From an uncultured Atopobiaceae bacterium (lineage in GTDB: Bacteria; Actinomycetota; Coriobacteriia; Coriobacteriales; Atopobiaceae): a DNA stretch of 27,402 nt. The notes below the pieces were generated by a model. That model saw nothing but the letters and a program-made list of their open reading frames with translations, did not search any database and was not told the DNA's origin. The translations under genes and the position numbers were made by a program. The stretch is taken from positions 1 through 27,402 of the forward strand of contig CANPVI010000003.1 of the NCBI GenBank assembly GCA_947581665.1. The letters run 5' to 3'. Shown piece by piece: positions 1 to 8,543 of the stretch (positions are counted from its first letter, which is position 1; the number at the start of each line of letters is the position of its first letter).

Positions 1-1666
1 TTTCGCCCTTTGCGAAACGCCGGTACATGGTGTTATATAATGGCTCGGTTTCGCCATACTTTGGGCCGTTGGGGTGGTAGGTGTACGACATTTTCCCGCT
101 GGCCGCGTCCTTGATGTATCTGAAGGACTGCTCTTTGTCCAGGCCGACGATCCGGCCGGACGCGTCCACGACGAAATTTTCCCCGTGGGCGTCGAAATTG
201 CCCAGCAGCCAGTCGGTGACGTGCTCCCGCTGGATTTGGCCGGTGATGTCCGCGCCCAGATCTGTCGCCGGGCCGTATTGCCACGCCTCCAGGTCGATGC
301 CGTGGGGGTCGATGTCGATTTTTTTCTGGAATGCGCCGAATTTCCCGCCAAGGTTGCCGACGCCGACGTCGACCGCGCTGTCCGGGTCGACGATGCCCTG
401 CACCCGGTAGCCGGCCTCTTGCACGTATGCCCGGAAGGGTTCGGCGGTGCTCCCGTTTTTCGTCTGGGCCGGCTTGAAATACCACTCTTGCCCGGACGCG
501 TCGACCCAGCTTTCCATTTCGCCGGTGTTGCCGATGTGGAGGGGCTTGTTGAACGTCATGCCGGGCGTCGGCTGGATTTTGGCCGGTATGGCCGCCTGTG
601 ACGTCCCTGGCGCGCCCTGGGTCGCGGGTGGGGTAGATGTACCCGGCCACGGCTGCGGGCCCGCCTGCGGCTGCTGTGTGGCCGCCGTGGGCTGGAAAAC
701 GGGGGGCACGGTTTCGATGAAATGGTGGGCGCACCTGCAGCGCGGGTGAAACGGGGGGATCATGGTCTGCCCGGCGAAAAGGGCCTTGCCCTGGAATGGT
801 TCATCAACGGCGAAGTGCTTGCCCTTTTGGGCGTTGCACATAGGGCAGACGTCGTCGTCCTCCGCCGTGGCGATCTCGATGTAACCGTCGCCCATGTAGC
901 CGGCGGCCTGGGCCTGCTTCACGTACTCCAGATAGCCCTGGTTGTATGCGAACGCGTTTTCGGTGGTGGCGATGGTAAACGCCCGGTAGCGGTGCTGCCG
1001 CGCTGCGTACTTCATGGCCGCCTCTTTGGCCCGTTTCTCCGCCGTGTCCTTTTTCATGCCGGGGTGGTTGGCCAGGAGGTTGTCCCTGACGGCGGTGTAA
1101 TACTTCAAATTCGCCGTCGCCTGCGGGGCCGTCAATCCGATCAACGGCCGGATGGCGCGGGAGAGTTCGTCCACGGTGTATTGCCCGGTGGTGGACGCGC
1201 CGATCAGGGCCTGGATGGCGCTGCGGCTCTCCGCCGATGCGTTGGTGATCCACTCCGCGCCGTGATTCTTCACCCATGCGGTCATTCCGTCGCCCATGGG
1301 GTCGAATACCCAGCCGCCGGTCGCCGCCGCCTGGATGGCGTCCGCGCCGGCCTGGGCGGCCTGCTGCCAGATGGGTTCCAAATGGACCGCCACAAAATTC
1401 GCGTAGTCCTGCTGCCACGCCTGCAGGGTGGATTCGTCCATGTACCCCAGCATGATGGCGTCCCGGAGCTCCTTATACGTGACGGCGTTCTGCTGGTTGG
1501 TCCACATTGCATGAAGGAAATACATGGGTTCGGCCGTGTTGGCGTTGAGGTAATCGTTCAATTTCTTCAACGCGTCTTTCGCGGCCTGCGATTGCTTATA
1601 TTTCCCCGCCTTGCGGATGAAAACCGCGCGGGCGGACGTGGGCGCCGCCTTGGTGTATCTGAGCAT
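1..1666 (-). CDS. MuF-type phage head morphogenesis protein fused to a kinase-like C-terminal domain (partial)
   Basis: The frame opens at ATG 1666, one base after the portal stop, behind a GGAGGGATTGAC ribosome binding site, and stays open to the left window edge (at least 555 codons), so the C-terminus is missing. Residues about 1-318 look like the Mu gpF/SPP1 gp7 minor head family. The family's closing motif is present: CPMC at 274-277, then H307-P-R-C-R-C at 307-312. A Pro/Gln/Ala-rich linker (about 320-369) follows. From 370 a second domain shows WYFKPA (candidate ATP-binding Lys398), a helix with Glu409, LLGNFDAHGEN (candidate catalytic Asp492 and Asn497) and GLDKEQSF (candidate metal-binding Asp510). 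This is the pattern of HipA/PI3-4-kinase-like folds. MuF proteins of temperate phages are known to carry C-terminal toxin or effector domains. The MuF call is firm; the kinase fold is inferred from motifs. Confidence 0.85.
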   Translation of the reverse strand, partial: MLRYTKAAPTSARAVFIRKAGKYKQSQAAKDALKKLNDYLNANTAEPMYFLHAMWTNQQNAVTYKELRDAIMLGYMDESTLQAWQQDYANFVAVHLEPIWQQAAQAGADAIQAAATGGWVFDPMGDGMTAWVKNHGAEWITNASAESRSAIQALIGASTTGQYTVDELSRAIRPLIGLTAPQATANLKYYTAVRDNLLANHPGMKKDTAEKRAKEAAMKYAARQHRYRAFTIATTENAFAYNQGYLEYVKQAQAAGYMGDGYIEIATAEDDDVCPMCNAQKGKHFAVDEPFQGKALFAGQTMIPPFHPRCRCAHHFIETVPPVFQPTAATQQPQAGPQPWPGTSTPPATQGAPGTSQAAIPAKIQPTPGMTFNKPLHIGNTGEMESWVDASGQEWYFKPAQTKNGSTAEPFRAYVQEAGYRVQGIVDPDSAVDVGVGNLGGKFGAFQKKIDIDPHGIDLEAWQYGPATDLGADITGQIQREHVTDWLLGNFDAHGENFVVDASGRIVGLDKEQSFRYIKDAASGKMSYTYHPNGPKYGETEPLYNTMYRRFAKGE

Positions 1667-1667
1667 G

Positions 1668-3101
1668 TCAATCCCTCCAGAGGGCCGCCTTTGCCTTTGC
1701 TACGGCCGCCGGGTCGTCCTCCGGGGGCTCCTTCGGCGGGTCGCCGTCGGGGGTGATCCCGTTGTCGTCGTCCAGGTTGCCGTTCTTGCCCTTTGCCGGC
1801 CGCCTGATGCGGTCGGGGTTGCGGTCCGCGCCGGGGGCCGTCTGGTAATCGTCCAGGCGATCCGGCATTCCCGCAGCCTCCCGCAGATAATCCTCGACGC
1901 CTTCGTCCGGGATGATGACGCCGGCGGCCGTCATTTTGCTGACGAAATCGCCCAACTTGCCGATGTCCACGTCCTCGACGTCCCCGTGCGTGAGCTGCGG
2001 GAAATCGGTGATGCCGGCGAAATGGTCGCCGTTCATGGCTAAAAGTTGGGGGATGGCCTTGTTGTTGAACGTCTCGCAGATAATGTCCAAATACGCGCAA
2101 ATCGCCATGGCGAAAAGATGCGTTTTATCACTGGACAGGGCGAAGCTCCCCACCTGCTGATGCCCCAACAAAATGAAATCCGCCAGGACCGTCATGGCGA
2201 TCCGGGTGTCGTAGCGTTCGATGATTTTGTTGGTGTCGAATTGCCTTTCGCCGCCGGTGCTCAACAGCTCCAACTTCCACCCGTCCGGCATAACGATCCC
2301 CTCCAGGCTGTCCCGGCGGATGTTCGTGACGATGTTCTGGGCGTTGCTGCGGATCGTGTTCATCTCCGGGTCGTCGGTGTCCCAGATGTTCATGCCCGGC
2401 GGGGCCGTGAGGGTGGGGAAACCGGCCAGGTCGCGCTCGATGCCGATGCCCTCGATTTCCTGGATGCGGCGCTTGAAATACCAGTCGCGGTATGCGTTGC
2501 GGAGGACGCTGCGGCCCTCCGGGTTGCCCTTGCGCGACTTTGTGCGGAAAAACAGAAGTTTCTCCGCGGGGATGGTGATGAGCTCATAATCGGGCGGGGG
2601 CATTTGGGTCAACGCGATCAAATTGTCACGGTTGTCGTACTCCCACTGATAGAGGGATTCCTGGGCCCGGATGGGTAATTTTTGCCACGCCACAAGGCCG
2701 TCGGTGTATTTGCTGTTGAGCTGCGGGTTTCGGCTGATGCCGCAGCGCCGTTTATACACGATTTCGTGGGCGCTCCACCCGTAGGTGAGGAAACTCAAAA
2801 TTTCGCTGATGGTGTCGGTCCAGGTGTCGCTCATGTCGTCCATGCACTCGCGGACGAAATCCGCGGCCGCCTTGTCTGCCTCCGCCGGCCCGCCCGGCTG
2901 CACGTCCCAATCGACGCGCCGGATCATGAGCTCGATGGCGTACAAAATGGCGCCGATGACGTCGTCGTTGTCCGACATTTCCCGGTAGACTTCCATGCCG
3001 CGCCGGCCCTGCAACTCCCGGAGGAATTCCTCGTAAAATGCGCCGCCCCAGCGCCGCTGGCCCAGGCGGCCGTACTCTTGCATCCCAAAATTATTTGCCA
3101 T
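1668..3101 (-). CDS. Phage portal protein (Mu gp29/DUF935-like)
   Basis: This 477-residue protein sits between the terminase large subunit and the MuF head protein, the standard place for a portal. The portal forms the dodecameric DNA-entry ring at the head vertex, and the terminase docks onto it. The N-terminal third has the typical portal stretch in which successive helices follow a D-N-D-D-V-I-G motif near residues 43-49. The segment ending R-V-D-W-D-V-Q-P-G-G resembles DUF935/Mu gp29-like portals. The start at 3101 has a strong AGGAGG site and lies 25 bases after the terminase stop. The C-terminal tail (about 430-477) is charged and Pro/Lys-rich. The family assignment comes from remembered motifs and gene order, not a search. 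Confidence 0.82.
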   Translation of the reverse strand: MANNFGMQEYGRLGQRRWGGAFYEEFLRELQGRRGMEVYREMSDNDDVIGAILYAIELMIRRVDWDVQPGGPAEADKAAADFVRECMDDMSDTWTDTISEILSFLTYGWSAHEIVYKRRCGISRNPQLNSKYTDGLVAWQKLPIRAQESLYQWEYDNRDNLIALTQMPPPDYELITIPAEKLLFFRTKSRKGNPEGRSVLRNAYRDWYFKRRIQEIEGIGIERDLAGFPTLTAPPGMNIWDTDDPEMNTIRSNAQNIVTNIRRDSLEGIVMPDGWKLELLSTGGERQFDTNKIIERYDTRIAMTVLADFILLGHQQVGSFALSSDKTHLFAMAICAYLDIICETFNNKAIPQLLAMNGDHFAGITDFPQLTHGDVEDVDIGKLGDFVSKMTAAGVIIPDEGVEDYLREAAGMPDRLDDYQTAPGADRNPDRIRRPAKGKNGNLDDDNGITPDGDPPKEPPEDDPAAVAKAKAALWRD

Positions 3102-3126
3102 TGGCTTTTTCCTCCTCTCTCAAAAT

Positions 3127-4653
3127 TCACCGACGCGCGCGCCAGTAGCTTTCTTTCACCAGGGCGTTGTCGCCGCGTGGCGGCCCGGTGACTGTCGGCT
3201 TGTCCATGAGGTATAAAATCCCCTGGACCAGCGCGTCGATGTCGTCCTTGTAAACGCCTTTCGGGAACATCAACAGATCCCGGATCAAATCGTCGACCCA
3301 TGGGGCCGCCTCCGGCTCCGGCAGGAAGATGTTCCCGGCCTCAAAATACGGGGTGACGGACAGGGCCCGCTCCTCTTTGCTGCCCTTTGGGTTGAATTCC
3401 ACCATGCCGGGGATTTTCTTCTTCAGCAGGTCCACGATGGCGGGCCCGTTGGCCTTGTTCTCCACGACTTTGCTGCGGGCTTTAGGCCACTTCGCGGTGA
3501 GGGTCCGCACGGCCGCCACGCTCTCGGTGAACGTCATTTTTTCGTTGACCAGGTCGAAAACGTAAATATTCGCCCCGGCCCGGCCCATGACATAGCCGGC
3601 CACTTTTGCCGATCCCTCTGACTTGGTGAATGCCATGTCCCACGACTGGATCAGCATTTGCATGTATGGCGTGGCCTTTGGGTTGAAAAAATTGTGAAGC
3701 CATTCCCGCCGGAAGATGATGCCCTCCGCCGGCGCCGGGGTCTGCTGGTACTGCCCGGCGTACTGCAGGGAGCCCATGCTTTTCTTTAACCCCTCCAACA
3801 CGCCGCGGTCGAAACGCTGCGGGTTGAGGACGTCGCCCTCCTCCCGGATGATCTCCCGGCCGCTGATGGGGAAGGTGACGACTGTGCGCTCCGGGGCCTC
3901 CGCCGGTAGGCACAAATGGGTGTAGCCCAGATCCTCCGCGATGATGTGGCCGGTCAAATCCTTTTCGTGAAGCCGCTGCATGACGACGATGAAGACGCCG
4001 GTTTTCGGGTCGTTCAATCGGCTTTGCAGGGTGTTCTTGAAAAAGTTGATGGTGGCCTCCCGTTCCGTCTCGCTGTTGGCCTGAAGGGGGTTCTGCGGGT
4101 CGTCCAGGATGATGACGTCGCCGCCCTCGCCGGTCAACGCGCCGCCGACGGATGTGGAAAACATCATGCCTTGGTGGTCGTTCTTGAATTCGTTTTGACG
4201 GTTGACGTCCGCCTTTAGGCTAAACTTCCCGCCCCAGTTCTGCTGATACCACGGCGATATGATGATGTCGCGGGCCAGGACGTTCTGCTTTCGGGAAAGG
4301 CTGTCACTGTACGAAACTTTTATAAATCGCTTTTCCGGGTGGCGCACCCATGTCCACGCCGGATAGCACACGGTGATGTGGAGGCTTTTCATGTGCCGCG
4401 GGGGCATGTTAATCACGAGGCGGGTGATCTGCCCGGCGTTGATGGCCTCCATGTATTCGCTGATGAGGTCGATGTGCCAGTTGTGGATGTACGTGGTGCC
4501 CGGCTCGATGATGGGCCACGCCTGCCGGATGAAATCCGACAGGTTGCGCTCCGCTTTCTCCCGCCGGATTTCCGCCAGGGCCGTCGCCGGGTCAATCGTC
4601 TGGATTGCCCGCGACTTTGGAGAGAAGTTCTTCAAATCGGTCGAGCTCCTCAT
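3127..4653 (-). CDS. terL: Terminase large subunit (DNA-packaging ATPase/nuclease)
   Basis: This 508-residue TerL pumps DNA into the prohead and cuts the concatemer. The Walker A-like segment PPRHMKS lies at residues 84-90 and the Walker B segment DVIILDDPQ at 179-187. The C-terminal half has the RNase H-like nuclease pattern: an Asp in QSWDMAF, a mid-domain VVENKANGPA, and a late Asp in YKDDIDALVQG. Length and order (TerS, TerL, portal, MuF) are normal. The start used overlaps the terS end by 62 bases. A TTG six codons further in (4635) has a GAGGAG about 10 bases upstream and is an alternative start. Either start leaves both catalytic domains intact. Confidence 0.93.
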   Translation of the reverse strand: MRSSTDLKNFSPKSRAIQTIDPATALAEIRREKAERNLSDFIRQAWPIIEPGTTYIHNWHIDLISEYMEAINAGQITRLVINMPPRHMKSLHITVCYPAWTWVRHPEKRFIKVSYSDSLSRKQNVLARDIIISPWYQQNWGGKFSLKADVNRQNEFKNDHQGMMFSTSVGGALTGEGGDVIILDDPQNPLQANSETEREATINFFKNTLQSRLNDPKTGVFIVVMQRLHEKDLTGHIIAEDLGYTHLCLPAEAPERTVVTFPISGREIIREEGDVLNPQRFDRGVLEGLKKSMGSLQYAGQYQQTPAPAEGIIFRREWLHNFFNPKATPYMQMLIQSWDMAFTKSEGSAKVAGYVMGRAGANIYVFDLVNEKMTFTESVAAVRTLTAKWPKARSKVVENKANGPAIVDLLKKKIPGMVEFNPKGSKEERALSVTPYFEAGNIFLPEPEAAPWVDDLIRDLLMFPKGVYKDDIDALVQGILYLMDKPTVTGPPRGDNALVKESYWRARR

Positions 4654-5230
4654 TGCTCAAACTGGACAAATCCAGGGCGGGGCCGCTCTTGACGTCGACC
4701 TCCCCGCCGTGGGTGACGGCCTGGTTTTCTGTACTCTCCCCGCGGCTCAACCTCTCAACCTTGACGGCCACGTCAACCATGCGCACCAGCTCCGCCGCGC
4801 CGATGTCGTCCTCCGGGATCGTCAGCAGGCGCCGGGTGGCCTTGCGGATCATTTGCTGGGCCAGGAGGGCGTGCTCCTTGTGCATTTTCTTGATGGCGGT
4901 TTCCTGCTGCTCCCGGTTCATGCGGTCCACGTAGGCGTCGTATGCCTCGCACCGCTTCACCCATTCGCCCCGCTCACTCTGCCGGGCGATGGTCCGAAAA
5001 TTAAGGCCGCGCTCCGCTGCCAACTTTCGGAGGCTGCGCTTCACATAGGCGACGGTCCCGTCCATGGTGACCTCGATGGTGACCTCCCCGGTTGCCACGC
5101 CGTCGCGCATGACCGGCCGCGTCACTTTCGGGTAGCGCATGTCCCGATATTGGACGAAATGGTCGAACGCGGCCGCGCTCTCTCCAGGCTGCCGTTCCCA
5201 CGGCTCCCGGCTCTCCCGATCTGCTGCCAC
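4592..5230 (-). CDS. terS: Terminase small subunit (putative)
   Basis: This 212-residue protein lies directly upstream of and overlaps TerL, which is the usual place for the DNA-recognising small terminase subunit. Residues about 60-100 (VAYVKRSLRKLAAERGLNFRTIARQSERGEW) read as a helix-turn-helix, expected for packaging-site recognition. The middle is charged and helical, consistent with an oligomerisation core. The end has an acidic L-S-N-E-E-L-D-R segment, typical of the TerL-interacting tail. The start is GTG at 5230 behind GGAGGGG. The assignment rests on position and general architecture; sequence conservation in this family is weak. Confidence 0.72.
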   Translation of the reverse strand: MAADRESREPWERQPGESAAAFDHFVQYRDMRYPKVTRPVMRDGVATGEVTIEVTMDGTVAYVKRSLRKLAAERGLNFRTIARQSERGEWVKRCEAYDAYVDRMNREQQETAIKKMHKEHALLAQQMIRKATRRLLTIPEDDIGAAELVRMVDVAVKVERLSRGESTENQAVTHGGEVDVKSGPALDLSSLSNEELDRFEELLSKVAGNPDD

Positions 5231-5251
5231 TCGGTTCCCCTCCTTTCCCGG

Positions 5252-6808
5252 TTATTCCTGCGCGGCGTCATGGTCGTCGGCGTCCTTTGGCGCCTCTGCA
5301 TGGCCGCAGATGACGGCCTGATAATCGAACACGTGGCCGCCCCGCTCAACGGTCACGCCGAAGTTGTTGGTGAGCTTGATGTACCTGTCCACGATGACGT
5401 CGCAATATTTGGGGTCGATCTCCACGGCGTAGCATCGCCGGCCGGTCATTTCCGCCGCGGCCAACGTGGACCCGCTGCCGGCAAAGAAATCAATCACCAG
5501 GTCGCCGGGCTTGCTGCTGTTGGTGATGGCGTTGATGGGGATTTCCACGGGCTTTTGCGTGGGGTGCTGCGTTTTGCTCTCCCGCGCGATCTCCCAGACG
5601 GTGCTGATCTTGTTTTCCGGGTAGAGGAGGACGCTCCGGCCCTCACTGAGCCGGATGTACCTGATTTTCTTGCCCTTTGGCGGGGTGCTGGACAGGTACA
5701 CCTTGCCGCCCTGGCCGTCGGTCAACACGACGCCGCCGGACAACGTCGTCGCGGTGCCGTCCGCTCCACGGAGGACCGCTTTCCAGGTTGTCCGCTGGGC
5801 CCGGTCCCCGTAAAAATGGCATTGGTAGCCGGCTTTCTGGGCGTAGAAACAGGGTTCGTGCGCCCATTGATAATCTGCATGGCCCAGGACCGGCGCCGGT
5901 TTCCACCAGATGATGTACTGCTTTTTCATGATGCCGGCGGCCGTCATGGCGTCGTCGAAGTCCCGGAATGCGGTGAACGCGTGCCAAATATAAAAGGCCG
6001 CGTCGTCGTCGGTGTATCGGACGTAATTCTTGAAGGCCGGCGTCAACAACTGCATGAGGGCGTCGGGGTCCAGGTCGTCGTTCTTAATCATGCCAAATTT
6101 CCCGCTTTGGGTTTCATACGCGACGCCGTAGGGCGGGTCGGTGTGGACAAGCTGGGCCTTTTCGCCGCTCATAAGCCAGTCTATGGCCTCCGCGTCGGTG
6201 GCGCTGCCGCACAATAGGCGATGCTGCCCCAGCCTCCAAATGTCGCCGGGCTTGGTGAATGGCTCGTAGTCGCCCTCCGGCACTCCGACGGCGTCGGCGC
6301 CGTCGTCCTCCGCGTCGCCCTCTCCGGCCATGGCCGCGATGATTGCCTCGATGTCGTCCGGGGTGTAGCCGGTGAGCTCCACGGGGGCCACGCCGTCGAT
6401 CTCGCTGACCATGTCCACCAGGGCGCCGGTGTCCAGGGTGCTCAACTCCGCCAGGCGGTTGTCTGCGATCAGGTCGGCCCATTCCTCCGCGTCGCTCTCG
6501 TATTCCTGATACTCGACGGGGGCCTCGGTCAACACGGCCCAGAGCGCCGCCTGCAGGCGGCCGTGGCCCTTGACGATCATGCCGCTGCGCCTGGACACGG
6601 TGATGGTGTTGCGCCAGCCGGCCGCCCGGATGATGTTCCCCAACTTCTCGATCTGCTTGCTGTTGTGCTGGTTGGGGTTGCCGGGGTTGGGCCGGAGGTC
6701 GGACAATTTCACGATTTCGTCGAAAGCGCAAAAAACCGGGACGCCGTCCGCGGTGATGGCCCGCGGGGTCGCCCTGGTTTCGTAGTCGATGCTCGATCTT
6801 TTAGGCAT
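5252..6808 (-). CDS. ParB-domain DNA methyltransferase (N6-adenine or N4-cytosine, beta-type motif order)
   Basis: This 518-residue two-domain protein starts with a ParB/Srx-like nuclease-fold domain at about 30-125, with the GHGRL motif at 81-85. An acidic linker follows. The C-terminal half is a SAM-dependent amino-methyltransferase: TDPPYG (motif IV) at 223-228, HPTQKP at 415-420 and DFFAGSGST (motif I) at 440-448. Motif IV precedes motif I, the beta-class order. ParB-methylase fusions are common next to phage terminase genes, where they may mark or protect phage DNA before packaging. No cognate restriction enzyme is nearby. The start at 6808 has a GGGAGGATG site. The sequence does not decide between N6-adenine and N4-cytosine; DPPY fits adenine better. 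Confidence 0.9.
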   Translation of the reverse strand: MPKRSSIDYETRATPRAITADGVPVFCAFDEIVKLSDLRPNPGNPNQHNSKQIEKLGNIIRAAGWRNTITVSRRSGMIVKGHGRLQAALWAVLTEAPVEYQEYESDAEEWADLIADNRLAELSTLDTGALVDMVSEIDGVAPVELTGYTPDDIEAIIAAMAGEGDAEDDGADAVGVPEGDYEPFTKPGDIWRLGQHRLLCGSATDAEAIDWLMSGEKAQLVHTDPPYGVAYETQSGKFGMIKNDDLDPDALMQLLTPAFKNYVRYTDDDAAFYIWHAFTAFRDFDDAMTAAGIMKKQYIIWWKPAPVLGHADYQWAHEPCFYAQKAGYQCHFYGDRAQRTTWKAVLRGADGTATTLSGGVVLTDGQGGKVYLSSTPPKGKKIRYIRLSEGRSVLLYPENKISTVWEIARESKTQHPTQKPVEIPINAITNSSKPGDLVIDFFAGSGSTLAAAEMTGRRCYAVEIDPKYCDVIVDRYIKLTNNFGVTVERGGHVFDYQAVICGHAEAPKDADDHDAAQE

Positions 6809-6822
6809 TTTTCATCCTCCCA

Positions 6823-6851
6823 ATTCTAACATTTTTGAAATGCTGCGTAAA
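6823..6851 (-). promoter_or_regulatory. Weak candidate promoter upstream of the ParB-methylase and head genes
   Basis: Read leftward, there is TTTACG, a 17-base gap, and TGTTAGAAT (an extended -10). It lies in the 117-base gap between the regulator gene and the methylase gene, where a late promoter would be expected. A start seven bases downstream would fall in the ribosome binding site, which weakens the call. The same gap holds a GC-rich imperfect hairpin around 6870-6905. Confidence 0.2.
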
Positions 6852-6925
6852 TGTCCAAAAAGTGCCCTGGGCGGGGCCTGGGCGGCCGCTGTGGCCCGCC
6901 TGGCCCTGCCGGCGTATAAATACCC

Positions 6926-7537
6926 CTATTCCTGACGGATGCCGTCAATGCCAAATATAAGCGCGGACAGCGGCCGCATGGCCGCCCCGATGTCTTTGTA
7001 GACTGTCCGCTTTTCGATGTGCTCCATGGACGCCAGGACGTCCGGCGGGGTGTAATCGTCCTCGATGTACGACTTGCGGATGATCCTGCACCTGCGGATG
7101 TTCTCCTCTTTCCCGCTCTGCTGGCAGTCGATCTCCCAATACCGCAGCATTTCGTCGATGTGCTCGATGATGATGCGCGTGCGCTGCTGGCTGCGCCTGA
7201 TGCTGTCGATGTAGAGCTTGTCGGAAATCATTTCATCGTCTAACCCTTCCAGGATGTCGACGGCGTTCTCCCGGATGCGTTCGTTGACCTTTTCCCCGCT
7301 GGAAACAGCGCCGAGGGCGTGGTGTTTCAATGACCGGTAATTCTTCAACAACAGGCGCGTATTGTGCAGCCGCCGGTTGTAACGGTCTTTCCGCTGCTTT
7401 TTCCTCTCCGCGTCCATGTAATCGACGGCCGCGGCGACGCCCGCCTCCACCCCTTTTTTGGTGGCGACGTCAAGCACGCGTGCGCTAATGATGGCGATTT
7501 GACCGGCGACGATCCCGCCGCCCTCTTTGCTGTTCAT
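6926..7537 (-). CDS. Putative phage late-gene regulator with sigma/ArpU-like HTH
   Basis: This is a 203-residue, highly charged, mostly helical protein without membrane segments. Its last 60 residues (from IRRCRIIRKSYIEDDYTPPDV through EHIEKRTVYKDI to the end) read as a helix-turn-helix. The R-T-V-Y-K-D-I recognition helix resembles sigma-factor region 4 and ArpU/RinA-type phage activators. It lies at the boundary between accessory genes and the packaging module, where Gram-positive phages usually encode the late transcription activator. A 117-base gap, the largest inside the leftward gene series, follows it and may hold its target. The start at 7537 has an AGGAGGAG site. The function is inferred from position and the HTH-like end. 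Confidence 0.55.
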   Translation of the reverse strand: MNSKEGGGIVAGQIAIISARVLDVATKKGVEAGVAAAVDYMDAERKKQRKDRYNRRLHNTRLLLKNYRSLKHHALGAVSSGEKVNERIRENAVDILEGLDDEMISDKLYIDSIRRSQQRTRIIIEHIDEMLRYWEIDCQQSGKEENIRRCRIIRKSYIEDDYTPPDVLASMEHIEKRTVYKDIGAAMRPLSALIFGIDGIRQE

Positions 7538-7553
7538 GGCTTTCTCCTCCTCG

Positions 7554-8543
7554 CTATTTCTTTTTTACCCGCCGCGGGCACCACGGCGGGGACGTTCTGG
7601 TGTACCTGCCGGGGACGTGGGCGACGTCCCCGGTGATGGCGAATTGAGCGGCGCACGCGTAGGACGTGCCGCGTTTCCCCTGGCCCGCCTTGACGGCGTC
7701 CCGGCATTCCCTGCAATGGGGGATGGGTTCGTCCTCCGGGCGCTGAAGCTCCGGCGGGAATTGCTGCACCAGGTCGTCGCCCCACACGGCCCGGAGCTCT
7801 TTGCTGTCTTCCAACAGGACCGCGGCGTGCGTGAGCCCGGCCGCCTCGATGATATTCTCGATCCAGGCGCGCTCCGGCGCGATTTTGCCCTTGCGGTTGC
7901 CGGTCTCCGCGCCCACGATGATCCAGCGGGCCCCGCCGAAACTGCCCAGCCCGGCGTCCAGGGGGCCGCTGATAGGCTCGATGCTCAAAAACGTGTTGTA
8001 GGTCACGGCCGGCACGAAGGCCGCCTCTCCGGCCCTGGTGACGGTCGTGCCGTACCAGAAATTAGGCTGCACCCGGCGCGCCGGCAACTTCCCGGCGTTG
8101 GCCAGGGCGGCGTACCGCTGCGGGTACTTCGTCAAAAACATGTAATTATGCCAGGGCGCGGCCTTGCACGCCTCGAAAACGCGCTCGATCCATTCGTCCG
8201 GCACCCATGGCCCGAAGAGGTCGGCCATGCTGCACACGAAGATGTTGGCCGGCTTTTTCTTGCGGGCCGGGTCCCCCAGCCGGTATTCGTGGAGGGTGGG
8301 GGCAAAACTCGCGGGGAAGGGGATGACCTGGCCCCGGCCGCCCTTGAACGGCGCCGGGAGGACGTACATGTCCCCGCCGTCGGTGTGGATCGTCTGAAGC
8401 TGCGGGTCGGTGACGTTGACCCGGATGTCCCCGGAAAACTGGCGCACCTGGGCGCGCGCGTAGCAATACGCGCACCCGCGGTTACACCCGGTCACGGGGT
8501 TCCAGGAAAAATCCGTCCAGTCGATTTTCGACTTGTTCATCAT
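7554..8543 (-). CDS. Phage Gp37/Gp68 family protein (DUF5131), radical-SAM-like
   Basis: This 329-residue protein has an N-terminal sequence (IDWTDFSWNPVTGC and following) diagnostic of the DUF5131/Gp37-Gp68 family. It has a C-x3-C-x2-C cluster at C20, C24 and C27, the spacing of the iron-sulfur site in radical SAM enzymes. Further family features are the IFVCSMADLFG segment and a late IVGAETG segment that could bind nucleotide or SAM. Near the C-terminus are four more cysteines (CRECRDAV, then SYACAA and PPWC). The reaction and substrate are not known. Its start overlaps the upstream 50-residue gene by ATGA and is preceded by GAGGGACACACCGAC. It belongs to the accessory block rather than to replication or packaging. 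Confidence 0.85.
   Translation of the reverse strand: MMNKSKIDWTDFSWNPVTGCNRGCAYCYARAQVRQFSGDIRVNVTDPQLQTIHTDGGDMYVLPAPFKGGRGQVIPFPASFAPTLHEYRLGDPARKKKPANIFVCSMADLFGPWVPDEWIERVFEACKAAPWHNYMFLTKYPQRYAALANAGKLPARRVQPNFWYGTTVTRAGEAAFVPAVTYNTFLSIEPISGPLDAGLGSFGGARWIIVGAETGNRKGKIAPERAWIENIIEAAGLTHAAVLLEDSKELRAVWGDDLVQQFPPELQRPEDEPIPHCRECRDAVKAGQGKRGTSYACAAQFAITGDVAHVPGRYTRTSPPWCPRRVKKK

Noticed and set aside
33..734. Minus-strand frame of 233 codons in another phase of the MuF gene
   Set aside because: An Arg/Gly/His/Pro-rich out-of-phase reading; the real frame covers the same bases with recognisable motifs.
722..1756. 344-codon plus-strand frame opposite the MuF gene
   Set aside because: The minus strand here encodes the conserved MuF motif in a frame continuous from 1666 to the window edge.
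4373..6217. 614-codon open frame on the plus strand opposite terminase and methylase genes
   Set aside because: Its product is rich in Gly, Arg, Val, His and Asp without family motifs, and lies antisense to genes with clear catalytic motifs. It is a GC-rich shadow frame.
6868..6906. GC-rich hairpin between the regulator and methylase genes as a terminator
   Set aside because: The arms mismatch at several positions and no T tract follows in the leftward direction.
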